NCBI GenBank assembly: GCA_018242205.1
Contig: JAFECJ010000005.1
Coordinates: forward strand, 1-64,000
Direction of reading: 5' to 3'
Source: Pseudomonadota bacterium
GTDB taxonomy: Bacteria; Pseudomonadota; Alphaproteobacteria; Rhizobiales; Xanthobacteraceae
DNA: 64,000 nucleotides
Positions within the stretch are counted from its first letter, which is position 1, and every line of letters starts with the position of its first letter. This document shows positions 40,394 to 51,972 of this stretch, one piece after another. A program made the translations under genes and the position numbers. Under the pieces are notes generated by a model. The model did not search any database. It was not told the origin of the DNA and saw only the letters and a program-made list of their open reading frames with translations.

Positions 40394-41236
40394 ATGCCGG
40401 TGTCAGTTTCCCCCACTTCTTCGACGATCGCGCGGCTTGGCTGCGCGGTTGCGCTGTTAGGTATCGTGCTGGTGTCCGGCACCGCGCAGGCGGGCTCGAT
40501 GAGCGACGGCATCAAGGCCTACAAGCCGTTCATCGCCGAGAACATCGGCAAGGCCATCGCCGGCGCCAAGGCGATGCAGGCGGCGGTGAAGGCCGGCGAT
40601 CTCAAGGCGGCGCAGGATGCCTGGATCAAGTCGCGCAAGGGCTGGGAAGTGATGGAGCCGGTCACCGGCGTCTATTTCGGCGAATTCGACAAGACCATCG
40701 ATCCGTGGCCGAACGCCAAGATCGGCTATCACGCCATCGAAGCCGTGCTGTTCGCCGCGAAGAAGACCGACGGTCTCGATCAGCCGATCGCCGAGATGCT
40801 GGCGAACATGGACAAGTTCGAGAAGAAGCTGAACGACAAGACGTCCGCTTTCGATCCGCAGAAGCTGCTCGAAGGCACGGCCAACCTCGCTTACGAAGTC
40901 GGTGAAGAGAAATCCGGCGGTGGCGAATCGCCATTCGCCGGCACCTCGATCATCGACATGCAGGAGAACGTCGAAGGCATCGAAGTCGCCTGGAAGCTGG
41001 TGTTCGCCGACACGCTGAAGAAGAAGGATGCCAAGCTCGCCGGCCTGATCGAAGAGCGCATCGGCAACCTCGAGAAGCTGGTCGGCGTCGCCGACATCAA
41101 GAGCATGGACGCCAAGAAGGTCCATGTCGGCGGCGAGGAACTGGCGGCGCTGATGCTGCAGGCGGCGCCAAAACTTGGCCTCAAGGACTTCAAGGTCGGC
41201 GACGAGGACGACGAAGGCGCCGAAAAGACGAAATGA
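40394..41236 (+). CDS. Imelysin/EfeO-like periplasmic protein
   Basis: 280 residues with a signal peptide (about 1-33). It is of the M75/EfeO family, whose members bind iron at an HxxE motif; here GYHAIEAVLF (about 114-123). GVYFGEFDKTIDPWPN precedes it, and KSGGGESPFAGTSIIDMQENVEGIEVAW (split at about 174-200) fits the family's second half. It begins after a full AGGAGG. No EfeU permease or EfeB peroxidase is present; a di-haem cytochrome and a porin follow. A metal-capture role is inferred. Confidence 0.78.
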   Translation: MPVSVSPTSSTIARLGCAVALLGIVLVSGTAQAGSMSDGIKAYKPFIAENIGKAIAGAKAMQAAVKAGDLKAAQDAWIKSRKGWEVMEPVTGVYFGEFDKTIDPWPNAKIGYHAIEAVLFAAKKTDGLDQPIAEMLANMDKFEKKLNDKTSAFDPQKLLEGTANLAYEVGEEKSGGGESPFAGTSIIDMQENVEGIEVAWKLVFADTLKKKDAKLAGLIEERIGNLEKLVGVADIKSMDAKKVHVGGEELAALMLQAAPKLGLKDFKVGDEDDEGAEKTK

Positions 41237-41295
41237 TCGCATTGCCGCCGCCTGCCGGCGGCGGCCTTTCCACCAGCGAACTCCGGGGATCGATT

Positions 41296-42663
41296 ATGCG
41301 GACCGGACCCATTCGGGCCACAGTCGCTGCCGGCTTCATCGGCCTGGCGATGTCGGTGACGGCGGCCACCGCCACGCCGGTCGTCAGCAAGGATGCGGCC
41401 TTGCCGATCGGCAGCGAGCTGAACGAGCAGTTGCTCAACCAGCCGACCGAGTTGTTTGCCTTCGACCGGGCCGGCGGCAAGCGGTTCTACCTGTTCAATC
41501 TCGGCGACATGCTGTTTTCATCGTCGTCGATCTTCGGCGGCAAGGCCGCCGATGCCGGCATGAGCTGCAACTCCTGCCATCAGCAGGGCGCCAATAATAA
41601 CAAGCTGTTCGTGCCCGGCCTGTCGGCCAGGCCCGGCACCTTCGACACCAATGGCGCCTTGTTCAACGCCAAGGCCGACAACGGCGTGTTCGATCCGGTC
41701 ACGGTGCCGAGCCTGCGCGGCTCGAAATATCTGGCGCCCTATGGCCATGATGGCCGCATCGCCTCGCTGCGCGAGTTCATCCGCAACGTGATCGTCAATG
41801 AATTCGCCGGGCCCGAGCCGTCCGGCCAGGTGCTCGACGCGCTGGTGACCTACGTCAACGAGATCAGCTTCCTGCCGAACGAGAAGATGACCTCAGACGG
41901 TCACCTGACCGTCAAGGCGTCGGACGCCGCGCGCCGCGGCGAGGCGTTGTTCAACAAGCCGTTCCGCACGAACGCGTCGATGAGCTGCGCGACCTGCCAT
42001 CAGGCCGACGCCGCCTTCATCGACCGCAAGGTGCATGACATCGGTACCGGCGGCTACTTCAAGACCAAGACGCTCATCAATGCGAAATACAATGCGCCGT
42101 ATTTTCACGATGGCCGTTTCGACACGTTCGATGAGGTGGTCGGCTATTTCGACCAGCACTACGACCTCGGTCTGAGCCCGAGCGAGCAGAGCGACCTGGT
42201 CGCCTATCTCGATACGATCGGCGACGCCGACACGCCGTTCACGCCGAACACGGTGCAGGCGGAGGTCGACGAGCTGACGGCTTTCGCCAGCGTGCTCGAT
42301 GTCGCCATTCCGGCGCGCGACAAGGACGTCATCCGCCTGGCGGTCGATTCGGTCGGCGTCGAATGGCGCGAGGTCGGCGAGAAATTTCCCGACCGTCGCG
42401 ACACCAGCGTCGACGGCGGGCTTGCAGAGCGGCTGAAAGCCCGCGCCAGCGTGCGCGATCTGGTGCTGACCTTGCGGCGCGTCGCGATGGCCGCGGAAGC
42501 CGACGATTTCGTCGAGGCGGCGCGGCTCTACGACCGCTACAAGAAACTTGTCGTCGCGGCGACGCCGCGTCTGCAACTAGCCGAGCCATGGTCGCTGTAC
42601 AATCCGCGGGTGCATGAAAGGCATTTCGCGGCGCTGCGTCGGCTTTCCGAATTGGCGAAATAA
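41296..42663 (+). CDS. Di-haem cytochrome c of the MauG/cytochrome c peroxidase family
   Basis: 455 residues from MRTGPIRATV (ATG 41296), with a signal peptide (about 1-27). Two c-type haem sites are seen: CNSCH (about 94-98) and CATCH (about 235-239). YGHDGRIASLREFI, YFHDGRFDTFDEVVGYFDQHY and LVAYLDTIG are typical of the family. The reaction could be peroxide reduction or oxidation of a partner protein or metal. It follows the EfeO-like gene by 59 bases, so the two may act together on a redox-active metal. Confidence 0.85.
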   Translation: MRTGPIRATVAAGFIGLAMSVTAATATPVVSKDAALPIGSELNEQLLNQPTELFAFDRAGGKRFYLFNLGDMLFSSSSIFGGKAADAGMSCNSCHQQGANNNKLFVPGLSARPGTFDTNGALFNAKADNGVFDPVTVPSLRGSKYLAPYGHDGRIASLREFIRNVIVNEFAGPEPSGQVLDALVTYVNEISFLPNEKMTSDGHLTVKASDAARRGEALFNKPFRTNASMSCATCHQADAAFIDRKVHDIGTGGYFKTKTLINAKYNAPYFHDGRFDTFDEVVGYFDQHYDLGLSPSEQSDLVAYLDTIGDADTPFTPNTVQAEVDELTAFASVLDVAIPARDKDVIRLAVDSVGVEWREVGEKFPDRRDTSVDGGLAERLKARASVRDLVLTLRRVAMAAEADDFVEAARLYDRYKKLVVAATPRLQLAEPWSLYNPRVHERHFAALRRLSELAK

Positions 42664-42707
42664 GACGTTCTGGTATCTTCGAATCGAACTGGAAGTTGGG
42701 GCGAACA

Positions 42708-44105
42708 ATGTTTGTGACTATGCGATCGGCGGCGGCGCGTCGCTTTATGGCGGCGCTTGCCGCGACGACGGTTTTGAGCGCGGCGGGCTATGGCCCCGCT
42801 TCGGCCAAGGATAAGGTCAAGGCCGAACCTTCGATCTGGGAGCGTGAGACGCTGACCGGCGATTGGGGCGGCGGCCGCACGGCGCTCAAGGAAAACCAGG
42901 GCATCGACATCACGCTGAATTATATCGGCGAGACCTTCGGCGTCCTGTCCGGCGGATTGAACCGGCGCTCGAGCTATGAAGGTCGCTTTGAGTTCTCGGT
43001 CGATACCGATCTGTCGAAGCTCGTCGGGCTCAACGGCGCGACCACGCATTTCACGATCTATCAAATCCACAACAGCGGCTCGAATCCGGCGCAGAATGTC
43101 GGCTCGATCGCCGATCCTTCCAACATCGACGCGCTGTCGACGACGCGGCTGTTCACGCTGTGGTACGAACAGAGCTTCGCCGATCGTTTCTCGTTGCGCG
43201 TCGGTCAGCTCGCCGGCGACGACGAATTCATCACCTCGCCGACCGCCGGCGGCCTGATCAACGGTACCTTCGGCTGGGCCGGCATTCTCGCGTCCGACAT
43301 GCTCAACGGCGGCCCGGCCTATCCGCTGGCGACGCCGGGCGCGCGGCTCAAGGTCAACGCCACCGACAACATCACCGTGCTCGGTGCGGTGTTCGCCGGC
43401 AATCCGGCCGGCAAATCGACCTGTTCGGTGTCGGCGCAAGAGTGCAACGAGAACGGCACGAATTTCGGTCTGACCGGCGGCGCGCTCTATATGAGCGAAG
43501 TCCAGTATGCGGTGAATCAGGGTAAGGCCACAGCCGGCCCGCCGGCCATTTATAAACTTGGCGGCTGGTACGCGACGACCGACTTCGCCGATCAACGCTT
43601 CGGCGTTAATGCCGCTGGCGCCGTCGTGCCGGTCAACGACCCGACGAGGACCGGCCCGCTCAATCACAAGGGCAATTGGGGCATCTACGGCGTCGCCGAT
43701 CAGACCGTGCTGCGCCGCGGCGACACCGCGCTGAGCCTGTTCGTGCGCGGCGGCCTGTCGCCGTCGAACCGCAATCTCTTGTCCTATTACATCGATGGCG
43801 GGGCCGGCATCAAAGGCCTGTTCGCCGGCCGCGCCGACGATACGCTCACCTTCGGCGTCGCTTACGCCAAGATCAGCAAGGATGCCGTATCGGCCGACAT
43901 CGACGCCGGCAATGCGGTGGTGCGCGACCACGAGTTCGTGTTCGAAGTTAGCTACGCCGCGCAGATCGCACCGTGGTGGACGTTGCAGCCGGACCTGCAA
44001 TACATCGTCCATCCGGGCGGCAATGTCGCCGATCCGAACGATCCCAATGGCGGCGCCGTCAAGAATGCGTTCGTCGCGGGGTTGCGAAGCACGATCAAGT
44101 TTTAG
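42708..44105 (+). CDS. OprB-like carbohydrate-selective porin
   Basis: 465 residues from MFVTMRSAAARR, with a signal peptide (about 1-33, ending PASAKD). The OprB family is recognised by LTGDWGGGRTALKENQGIDITLNYIGE near the mature N-terminus, long alternating beta segments and a C-terminal GLRSTIKF ending in phenylalanine, as outer-membrane barrels do. OprB porins usually pass sugars; the neighbours suggest another solute, but this is inference. It starts 45 bases after the cytochrome gene. Confidence 0.85.
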   Translation: MFVTMRSAAARRFMAALAATTVLSAAGYGPASAKDKVKAEPSIWERETLTGDWGGGRTALKENQGIDITLNYIGETFGVLSGGLNRRSSYEGRFEFSVDTDLSKLVGLNGATTHFTIYQIHNSGSNPAQNVGSIADPSNIDALSTTRLFTLWYEQSFADRFSLRVGQLAGDDEFITSPTAGGLINGTFGWAGILASDMLNGGPAYPLATPGARLKVNATDNITVLGAVFAGNPAGKSTCSVSAQECNENGTNFGLTGGALYMSEVQYAVNQGKATAGPPAIYKLGGWYATTDFADQRFGVNAAGAVVPVNDPTRTGPLNHKGNWGIYGVADQTVLRRGDTALSLFVRGGLSPSNRNLLSYYIDGGAGIKGLFAGRADDTLTFGVAYAKISKDAVSADIDAGNAVVRDHEFVFEVSYAAQIAPWWTLQPDLQYIVHPGGNVADPNDPNGGAVKNAFVAGLRSTIKF

Positions 44106-44113
44106 ACCACACT

Positions 44114-44146
44114 CCGCTCATGCCGCGCCTGCACGGGCATGAGCGG
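44114..44146. terminator. Bidirectional hairpin between convergent porin and unknown gene
   Basis: CCGCTCATGCC (44114-44124) pairs perfectly with GGCATGAGCGG (44136-44146) across an 11-base loop, in a 53-base convergent gap. No T tract is clear. Confidence 0.6.
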
Positions 44147-44158
44147 ATAGGCTCGAGC

Positions 44159-45103
44159 CTAGCCCCTCGGCTCGACGCCGTCGCGCACGGCGCGGAAGCG
44201 ATTGAACAAGTCGTCCCAGCGCGCTTCCGACGCGACACCGATGACGCGGACGAAGCCCGAACCGCCGAAGCGCACCCATTGCACCAGTTTCACCGGCTTG
44301 CCGGTGACGTTCTCGGCTTTGGCGCGGATTTCGTGACCGGGGCCGTTGGAGATGCGCATGGCTTCCGAACTCTGAATCTGCAGATTGCGCAGCGGCGCCT
44401 GCGAGAGGAGGTCGGCGGCGAAGCGGCCGCGGTCGCCGGACTCCGGCGCGCCACGGCCGATGGCGACGATGACGTAGGGGTTGCTGGTGATATCGTCGCT
44501 GTCGCCGTCGATCAGGATGACGCCGCCGGTCGGCAGCACCGTCAGGACGCGGAAGCCGGCCATGTCGCCAAGCTTGAACGGCAGCAGGCCGAGCTGCTCC
44601 ATCAGCGGAGTCGGACGGAACGTGACGCTACGCAAGGCGGCGCGGATCACCGCGTCGCTGTAAACGTTCATCGCGTCGTCCGGCACCTGGACACTGATGA
44701 GGGTGGCGAGGTCGCGCACCGGCCCGGTGGCCGAGGACGCAATCAGAAACCATTTGTGAACCTTGACGCCATTTTCGGTGGCCGCGCCGCTGACCAGAAC
44801 GCCGATGCCGTTCTCGAACGGGAAGGCCTCGCGCTTGAGGTTCTGGACCTCGGACTGGGTCTTGGTGAAAGCGGAGCGCTCGAGGCCTTCCAGCGCCGCC
44901 AGCGGCATGTCGAGGATGGTGACCGCGACCTTGCGGTCGGTGTCCTCGAAGCCCGGGAAGCGGGTCGAAATCTTCAAGTCGCCGGGCACGGTGAGCCCGA
45001 TGCGCAGGCCGGGCGGGAAGGTCGTCTCGGCGGCGGCCGGGCGGGGTGCCTGCAAGACCAGAGCCCCGAGGGTGAGCAATAGAATGAGCGTTCGACGCAG
45101 CAT
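44159..45103 (-). CDS. Unrecognised exported protein
   Basis: 314 residues from MLRRTLILLLTLGALVLQ. A clear signal peptide (cleavage near AAAET, residue about 26) predicts a periplasmic location. The mature part starts with a PPGLRIGLTVPGD segment and has alternating beta-like stretches (GVILIDGDSDDI, YVIVAIGRG, GFVRVIGVAS). No catalytic motif is recognised and I cannot assign a family. It stands alone on the minus strand between the porin terminator and the dnaK promoter region. A GTG four codons earlier is possible. Confidence 0.7.
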   Translation of the reverse strand: MLRRTLILLLTLGALVLQAPRPAAAETTFPPGLRIGLTVPGDLKISTRFPGFEDTDRKVAVTILDMPLAALEGLERSAFTKTQSEVQNLKREAFPFENGIGVLVSGAATENGVKVHKWFLIASSATGPVRDLATLISVQVPDDAMNVYSDAVIRAALRSVTFRPTPLMEQLGLLPFKLGDMAGFRVLTVLPTGGVILIDGDSDDITSNPYVIVAIGRGAPESGDRGRFAADLLSQAPLRNLQIQSSEAMRISNGPGHEIRAKAENVTGKPVKLVQWVRFGGSGFVRVIGVASEARWDDLFNRFRAVRDGVEPRG

Positions 45104-45432
45104 GTGTCCCGTCACGGTTGCGGTTGAGCCGGGCGGGCAGCGGGTGCTGGCCGGGCGGTGGAGATACCCTTAGATAGCCGGTTCAGCCGGCTTTTTCGCG
45201 GCCCTCGGAGGCCGTTAGCTCCCAATTTCGTGAACGGGCCGCTTGCGGCCCCCATGCCCCCTCCTATATGAGCCTTGAGCCGCAAAACCGCGGTTAATCG
45301 TATCCAGGGGGCTGGATCAGGGGTCTTCGCGGACGAGCCGCGAACCCAGCTTCGGGTGCCAGATAATCCGAGGGGAATATTCCCGAAGGTTTGAGGGCCC
45401 GTCCGGTCTGCCGCAATTGAGAGGACGAAAAC
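45104..45432. other. dnaK upstream region
   Basis: 329 bases between the divergent exported-protein gene and dnaK. It holds the RpoH-type promoter at 45242-45272 and about 160 bases of leader. No CIRCE-like inverted repeat and no small gene are seen. Confidence 0.6.
45242..45272 (+). promoter_or_regulatory. RpoH (sigma-32) heat-shock promoter of dnaK
   Basis: CTTG (45242-45245), 17 bases, then CCTATATGAG (45263-45272). This matches the alphaproteobacterial sigma-32 consensus CTTG-N17/18-CYTATNTNNG at every fixed position. It is about 160 bases before the dnaK ATG. Confidence 0.75.
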
Positions 45433-47340
<1,908 letters not shown>

Positions 47341-47353
47341 GGAAGCATACAAT

Positions 47354-47400
47354 GGCCCTCATGCCGAGGAGCGCGAAACGCGTCTCGAAGCATGAGGGCC
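47354..47400. repeat. Family A palindrome between dnaK and dnaJ, possible attenuating terminator
   Basis: GGCCCTCATGC (47354-47364) pairs with GCATGAGGGCC (47390-47400), enclosing the GAGGAGCGC...GCGTCTCGAAG core of family A. GATTTGTTT follows, so partial termination between dnaK and dnaJ is possible. Confidence 0.7.
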
Positions 47401-47484
47401 GATTTGTTTATACCTATCGAGATGGGGACTTCGTCCTTCGAATTGCTCGTCAGGATGAAGCGATAGGTCAAGGGCAACATCGTC

Positions 47485-48618
47485 ATGTCTAAGCGCGACT
47501 ATTACGAGGTGCTCGGGGTCTCGCGCACCTGCACGGAAGTCGAGCTGAAGGCCGCCTTCCGCAAGCTCGCGATGCAGCACCACCCGGATCGCAATCCCGG
47601 CGACAACGAGTGCGAGCACAAGTTCCGCGAATTGAACGAAGCCTACGAAGTGCTCAAGGACGGCGACAAGCGCGCCGCCTATGACCGCTTCGGTCATGCC
47701 GCGTTCGAACAAGGCGGCGGCGCCGGGCAGCATGGCTTCGGCGCGGACTTCGCCTCGACCTTCTCCGACATCTTCGAAGATCTCTTCGGCATGAGCGGCG
47801 GCCGCCGCGGTGGACGCGGCTCCGGCCGCGAGCGCGGCTCGGACCTGCGCTACAACATGGAGATCACGCTCGAGGAAGCCTTCGAAGGCAAGAATGCTCA
47901 GGTTCGCATCCCGACCTCGGTGACCTGCGAAGTCTGTTCGGGCACCGGCGCCAAGGCCGGTACCAAACCGAAGACCTGTTACACCTGCAGCGGCGCCGGC
48001 AAGGTTCGCCACGCCCAGGGTTTCTTCACGCTGGAGCGCACCTGCCCGACCTGTCAGGGCCGCGGCCAGGTGATCGACGATCCGTGCGCGTCCTGTTCGG
48101 GCGCCGGTCGGGTGACGCGCGAGCGTACGTTGTCTGTGAATATTCCCGCGGGCGTCGAGGATGGCACGCGCATTCGCCTCGCCGGCGAGGGCGAAGCCGG
48201 CGTGCGCGGCGGTCCGGCGGGCGATCTCTACATCTTCCTGTCGCTGCAGCCGCACGAACTGTATCAGCGCGATGGCGCCGATCTTTATTGCCGCGTCCCG
48301 ATCTCGATGGTGACGGCGGCGCTCGGCGGCGAGATCGGGGTACCCGCGATCGATGCCAGCGAGGCCAAAGTCAAAATTCCCGCCGGCACCCAGTCGGGGG
48401 CGCGCTTCCGCGTCGCCGGCAAGGGTATGCCGGTGTTGCGGTCGAAACAGACCGGCGACCTTTATGTTCAGGTCGCGGTCGAAACCCCGCAAAAACTGAC
48501 CAAACGCCAGAAAGAACTGCTGGCCGAGTTCGAAAAGCTGTCGTCCGAGCACACCCAGCCGGAGTCGGCCGGGTTCCTAAGCCGGGTAAAGTCCTTCCTC
48601 GATGGATTGGCCAAATAG
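47485..48618 (+). CDS. dnaJ: Chaperone DnaJ (Hsp40)
   Basis: DnaK co-chaperone. 377 residues: J domain with HHPDRN (about 32-37), a Gly/Phe-rich linker, four CxxCxGxG zinc-finger repeats ([32 protein letters not shown]; about 150-215) and the C-terminal substrate domain. It follows dnaK by 144 bases, the gap holding a family A palindrome. Confidence 0.97.
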   Translation: MSKRDYYEVLGVSRTCTEVELKAAFRKLAMQHHPDRNPGDNECEHKFRELNEAYEVLKDGDKRAAYDRFGHAAFEQGGGAGQHGFGADFASTFSDIFEDLFGMSGGRRGGRGSGRERGSDLRYNMEITLEEAFEGKNAQVRIPTSVTCEVCSGTGAKAGTKPKTCYTCSGAGKVRHAQGFFTLERTCPTCQGRGQVIDDPCASCSGAGRVTRERTLSVNIPAGVEDGTRIRLAGEGEAGVRGGPAGDLYIFLSLQPHELYQRDGADLYCRVPISMVTAALGGEIGVPAIDASEAKVKIPAGTQSGARFRVAGKGMPVLRSKQTGDLYVQVAVETPQKLTKRQKELLAEFEKLSSEHTQPESAGFLSRVKSFLDGLAK

Positions 48619-48731
48619 GGGCAGCTATTCGGTCTGACCATCTTGACCCTAAGGTCGCCGCCCTATACCCGTTTGTCGGTTAGGTGACAGTTTCCACAGC
48701 GTTTTCTGCCCCGGCCGGGTAACCTTCAGCA

Positions 48732-49334
48732 ATGCAGCCACGACCCGTCGCCCGCGTCGCCAAGAAGCCCCTCCGTCTCGACGACGAGGTGCAGTTCTTC
48801 CGCACATGGTTTGAAAAGCCGATTCGCACGGGCGCCGTCATGCCGTCGGGCAAGGCGCTGGCGCGTCGCATGGCGCGTTGCGTCGATCCGAATTCAACCG
48901 GCCCGGTGATCGAGCTTGGGCCCGGCACTGGTCCCGTGACCGAAGCGCTGGTGCAGCATGGCATCGATCCGAAGCGGCTGATCCTGGTCGAGTTCGATCC
49001 CGATTTCTGCCGCCTGCTGCGGACGCGTTATCCGGAAGCCACCGTGGTGCAAGGCGATGCTTATCGTCTGCGCCGTTTGCTTGGCGGCATCGTGCGCGAG
49101 CCGGCCGCCGCCGTGGTCTCGGGTCTGCCGCTGATGACCAAGCCGCCGCGCACGCGGCTGCGTCTGATCTCCGATGCGATGGCGCTCCTGAAGCCGGGCG
49201 CCCCCTTCGTGCAGTTCACCTACGCGATGGGCTCGCCGATCCCGAAGGATCTCGGCGCTATCAAGGGCGAGCCGTCCGAGCTCATCTGGCTCAACGTGCC
49301 GCCGGCGCGCGTCTGGACCTATCGCGGCGTTTGA
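48732..49334 (+). CDS. pmtA: Phospholipid N-methyltransferase, PmtA-like
   Basis: 200 residues. SAM-binding motif I VIELGPGTGPVTEAL (about 59-73), then LVEFDPDFCRLL and VVSGLPLMTKP. Rhizobial-type PmtA methylates phosphatidylethanolamine to phosphatidylcholine at the cytosolic membrane face. Location just after dnaJ is conserved in rhizobia. Similar rRNA methyltransferase (KsgA-like) folds exist, but the basic N-terminus and context favour PmtA. Confidence 0.78.
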   Translation: MQPRPVARVAKKPLRLDDEVQFFRTWFEKPIRTGAVMPSGKALARRMARCVDPNSTGPVIELGPGTGPVTEALVQHGIDPKRLILVEFDPDFCRLLRTRYPEATVVQGDAYRLRRLLGGIVREPAAAVVSGLPLMTKPPRTRLRLISDAMALLKPGAPFVQFTYAMGSPIPKDLGAIKGEPSELIWLNVPPARVWTYRGV

Positions 49335-49377
49335 GCCCATTGCGTTAATGAATTCTCTGCCACGGCCGGCGACAAAA

Positions 49378-49399
49378 GGGCGTTCACGCCCGTCTTTTT
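49378..49399 (+). terminator. Rho-independent terminator after pmtA
   Basis: GGGCG-TTCA-CGCCC stem-loop followed by GTCTTTTT. A second, overlapping GCCCGTC/GACGGGC stem encloses the T run. Confidence 0.65.
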
Positions 49400-49437
49400 G
49401 ACGGGCTTTGCCCGGCCGCAGTGAGTAAACTGACGCA

Positions 49438-50019
49438 ATGCCTGCGCCGAAAATCCTCATCCTCGCGGGATCGACCCGTACCGGCTCCAACAACGTCAAA
49501 GTGGCGGCGCTGGCGGCGAAGGAATTGACGCTGCTCGACATCGACGTCACGCGCATCTCGCTGCAGGACTATCCGTTACCGCTCTTCGACCCCGATCTCG
49601 AGGCGCGCAGCGGTCCGCCGGCGAATGCCGTCAAGCTCAAGCAGATGATGGCGGCGCATCAGGGCGTGTTCATCGCCAGCCCGGAATATTCCGCCTCGGT
49701 GACGCCGATTCTCAAGAACACGATCGATTGGGTGTCGCGCGTACGCGAACGTGGCGACCCGCTTTACGCGGCCTTCAGGAACCGCGTTTTCGGCATTGCC
49801 TCGGTGTCGCCGGACTCCTCCGGCGGTCTGCATGGACTGCTGGCGCTACGGCAGATTCTCGAACTCGGCTGCGGCGCGCTGGTCATTCCGGAACAGCTGG
49901 CGATTGTCGGCGCCGACGAAGTTTTTGACGAACGCGGCAATATCGCCGATACCCATATCGCCAATCAGTTTTATGCCTTGCTCGCGCGCCTCGTCGAGAC
50001 AGCGCGGGTGATGTCATAA
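49438..50019 (+). CDS. NADPH-dependent FMN reductase-like flavoprotein
   Basis: 193 residues, flavodoxin fold: [20 protein letters not shown] (phosphate-binding loop, about 8-27) and [21 protein letters not shown] (split at about 79-99), the FMN-isoalloxazine loop of the ArsH/ChrR/YieF group. It is a cytosolic quinone, chromate, azo or FMN reductase candidate; the substrate is unknown. It starts 103 bases after pmtA, behind a terminator, and pyrF follows 23 bases later. Confidence 0.85.
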   Translation: MPAPKILILAGSTRTGSNNVKVAALAAKELTLLDIDVTRISLQDYPLPLFDPDLEARSGPPANAVKLKQMMAAHQGVFIASPEYSASVTPILKNTIDWVSRVRERGDPLYAAFRNRVFGIASVSPDSSGGLHGLLALRQILELGCGALVIPEQLAIVGADEVFDERGNIADTHIANQFYALLARLVETARVMS

Positions 50020-50042
50020 GGCCGCGCCGCTTCAGAAGGACG

Positions 50043-50768
50043 ATGACCGTGCCGCTCGACGCCAAAGACCGCCTGATCGTCGCGCTCGATGTGCCGACGG
50101 TGAGTGACGCCGAGGCCTTGGTCTCGCGCATCGGTTCGGCGGCGACGTTCTACAAGATCGGCTATCAGCTTGGCTTGGCCGGCGGTCTGCCGTTTGCCGC
50201 CGGCCTGATCGCGGCCGGCAAGCACGTCTTCCTTGACTTCAAGCTGCACGACATCGGCAACACGATCAAACATGGCGTTGCCAGCGTCGCCAATATGGGC
50301 GCGACGTTTCTCACCGTGCACGCTTATCCGCAGACGATGAAGGCCGCGGTCGAAGGCGCGCGCGGCTCGGACCTGCGCATTCTCGCGGTGACGGTGCTGA
50401 CGTCGTATGACGACGCCGATCTCGCCGAGGCCGGCTACGGGCTGGCGGTGGGGCCGCTGGTCGCCAAGCGCGCGGCGCAAGCGCGTGACATCGGCATTGA
50501 CGGTCTTGTTTGTTCGCCGGAGGAAGCCGCCAATCTGCGCGGCGTCGTCGGCCGCGAAATGGCGCTGGTGACGCCGGGCATTCGTCCGGCGGGCAGCGCC
50601 GCCGGCGACCAGAAGCGCATCATGACGCCGGCGCGGGCCATCGCCGCCGGCGCCGACTACCTTGTCGTCGGCCGTCCGATCGTCGAGGCGCCCGATCCGA
50701 AGGTAGCGGCGCAGGCGATTGTTGATGAGATCGCGCAAGTGACCCAGCAACAACAACAGCAGCAGTAA
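50043..50768 (+). CDS. pyrF: Orotidine 5'-phosphate decarboxylase with polyglutamine tail
   Basis: Last step of UMP synthesis. 241 residues: LIVALDVPT near the start, the catalytic [10 protein letters not shown] (Asp-Lys-Asp, about 61-70), VHAYPQ, and phosphate-binding TPGIRP near 178. The protein ends in seven consecutive glutamines encoded by CAA/CAG triplets, an unusual tail prone to slippage. A DUF1330 gene follows 17 bases later. Confidence 0.96.
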   Translation: MTVPLDAKDRLIVALDVPTVSDAEALVSRIGSAATFYKIGYQLGLAGGLPFAAGLIAAGKHVFLDFKLHDIGNTIKHGVASVANMGATFLTVHAYPQTMKAAVEGARGSDLRILAVTVLTSYDDADLAEAGYGLAVGPLVAKRAAQARDIGIDGLVCSPEEAANLRGVVGREMALVTPGIRPAGSAAGDQKRIMTPARAIAAGADYLVVGRPIVEAPDPKVAAQAIVDEIAQVTQQQQQQQ

Positions 50769-50785
50769 CTGGACAGGGAAACGAC

Positions 50786-51088
50786 ATGGCCAAGGCGTAC
50801 TGGATCGCGCGCGTCGATGTGCATGACGAGGAAGGCTACAAGCCATATTCGGCGGCGAACGGCGCCATCTTCCGCAAATATGGCGGCCGCTTTTTGGTGC
50901 GAGGCGGGCCGTTCGACGCAGTCGAGGGCACGGCGCGCAGCCGCAATGTCGTCATCGAATTCGCCGACCTGGCCACCGCCAAGGCCTGTTACGACTCCCC
51001 GGAATACCAGGCCAACCTTAAGATCCGGCAGGCCACATCCGCCGGCGAGCTGGTGATCATCGAGGGCTATGACGGCCCGCAGCCCTGA
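50786..51088 (+). CDS. DUF1330 family protein
   Basis: 100 residues: AYWIARVDVHDEEGYKPY, GGRFLVRGGPFDAVEG, ARSRNVVIEFADLATAKACYDSPEYQ (split at about 50-75) and ELVIIEGYDG. It has the small ferredoxin-like (dimeric alpha/beta barrel) fold of DUF1330. The function is not known; no catalytic residue can be assigned. Probably cotranscribed with pyrF and dapB. Confidence 0.88.
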   Translation: MAKAYWIARVDVHDEEGYKPYSAANGAIFRKYGGRFLVRGGPFDAVEGTARSRNVVIEFADLATAKACYDSPEYQANLKIRQATSAGELVIIEGYDGPQP

Positions 51089-51151
51089 GGCGTGACAGAG
51101 GGCCTCCCGGCCCGCTATACCCTCAGCCATCAGTCCGGGAGCCAAAAAGCC

Positions 51152-51967
51152 ATGGCAGAGATGCGTTTGATCGTCGCCGGCGCCGGCGGGCGCATGGGCC
51201 GCACGCTGGTCAAGGCCATCGCCGAGAGCAAGGACTTCAATCTCGCCGGCGCTCTGGAAGACCCACGTTCGCCGCTACTCGGCTGGGACGCCGGGCAGCT
51301 CGCCGGCAGCGGCGAGAGCGGCATCAAGCTGACCGGCGACATCGCCCCGCTGCTCGCCGACGCCGACGGCCTGGTCGATTTCACCGCCCCGGCCGCGACG
51401 CTTCACTACGCCGCCAAGGTCGCCGCCGCCGGCAAGGTGCACATCATCGGCACCACCGGCATGAGCGCCGAAGACGACGCCAAGGTCGCGCAGGCCGCCA
51501 AGACCGCGGTCGTCGTCAAGTCCGGCAATATGAGCCTCGGCGTCAATTTGCTGACCGCGCTGACGCGCCGCGTCGCGCAGTCGCTCGATAGCAGCTTCGA
51601 TATCGAAATCGTCGAGATGCATCACAACCAGAAGGTCGATGCGCCGTCGGGCACCGCGCTGATGCTCGGCCGTGCCGCCGCCGCCGGCCGCAATGTCGAT
51701 TTCGACAAGGTCAAGGTCGCGAGTCGCGACGGCCACACCGGCGCGCGCAAGCCCGGCGATATCGGCTTCGCCGCCTTGCGCGGCGGCACCGTCGTCGGCG
51801 AGCACTCGGTGATCTTCGCCGGTCCCGCCGAGCGCATCGAGCTCACGCACAAGGCCGAGGATCGCGCGCTGTTCGCCAACGGTGCGCTGCACGCCGCGCG
51901 CTGGGCATCGAGGCAGAAGCCCGGCCTCTATTCGATGATGGATGTGCTGGGGCTGAAGGATTTTTGA
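51152..51967 (+). CDS. dapB: 4-hydroxy-tetrahydrodipicolinate reductase
   Basis: Lysine and meso-diaminopimelate synthesis. 271 residues from [17 protein letters not shown] (NADPH-binding glycine motif; ATG 51152, GGGAG upstream). [20 protein letters not shown], the catalytic [19 protein letters not shown] (about 150-170) and the C-terminal [11 protein letters not shown] are typical. An in-frame upstream start lacks similarity. Confidence 0.96.
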   Translation: MAEMRLIVAGAGGRMGRTLVKAIAESKDFNLAGALEDPRSPLLGWDAGQLAGSGESGIKLTGDIAPLLADADGLVDFTAPAATLHYAAKVAAAGKVHIIGTTGMSAEDDAKVAQAAKTAVVVKSGNMSLGVNLLTALTRRVAQSLDSSFDIEIVEMHHNQKVDAPSGTALMLGRAAAAGRNVDFDKVKVASRDGHTGARKPGDIGFAALRGGTVVGEHSVIFAGPAERIELTHKAEDRALFANGALHAARWASRQKPGLYSMMDVLGLKDF

Positions 51968-51972
51968 ACGAT

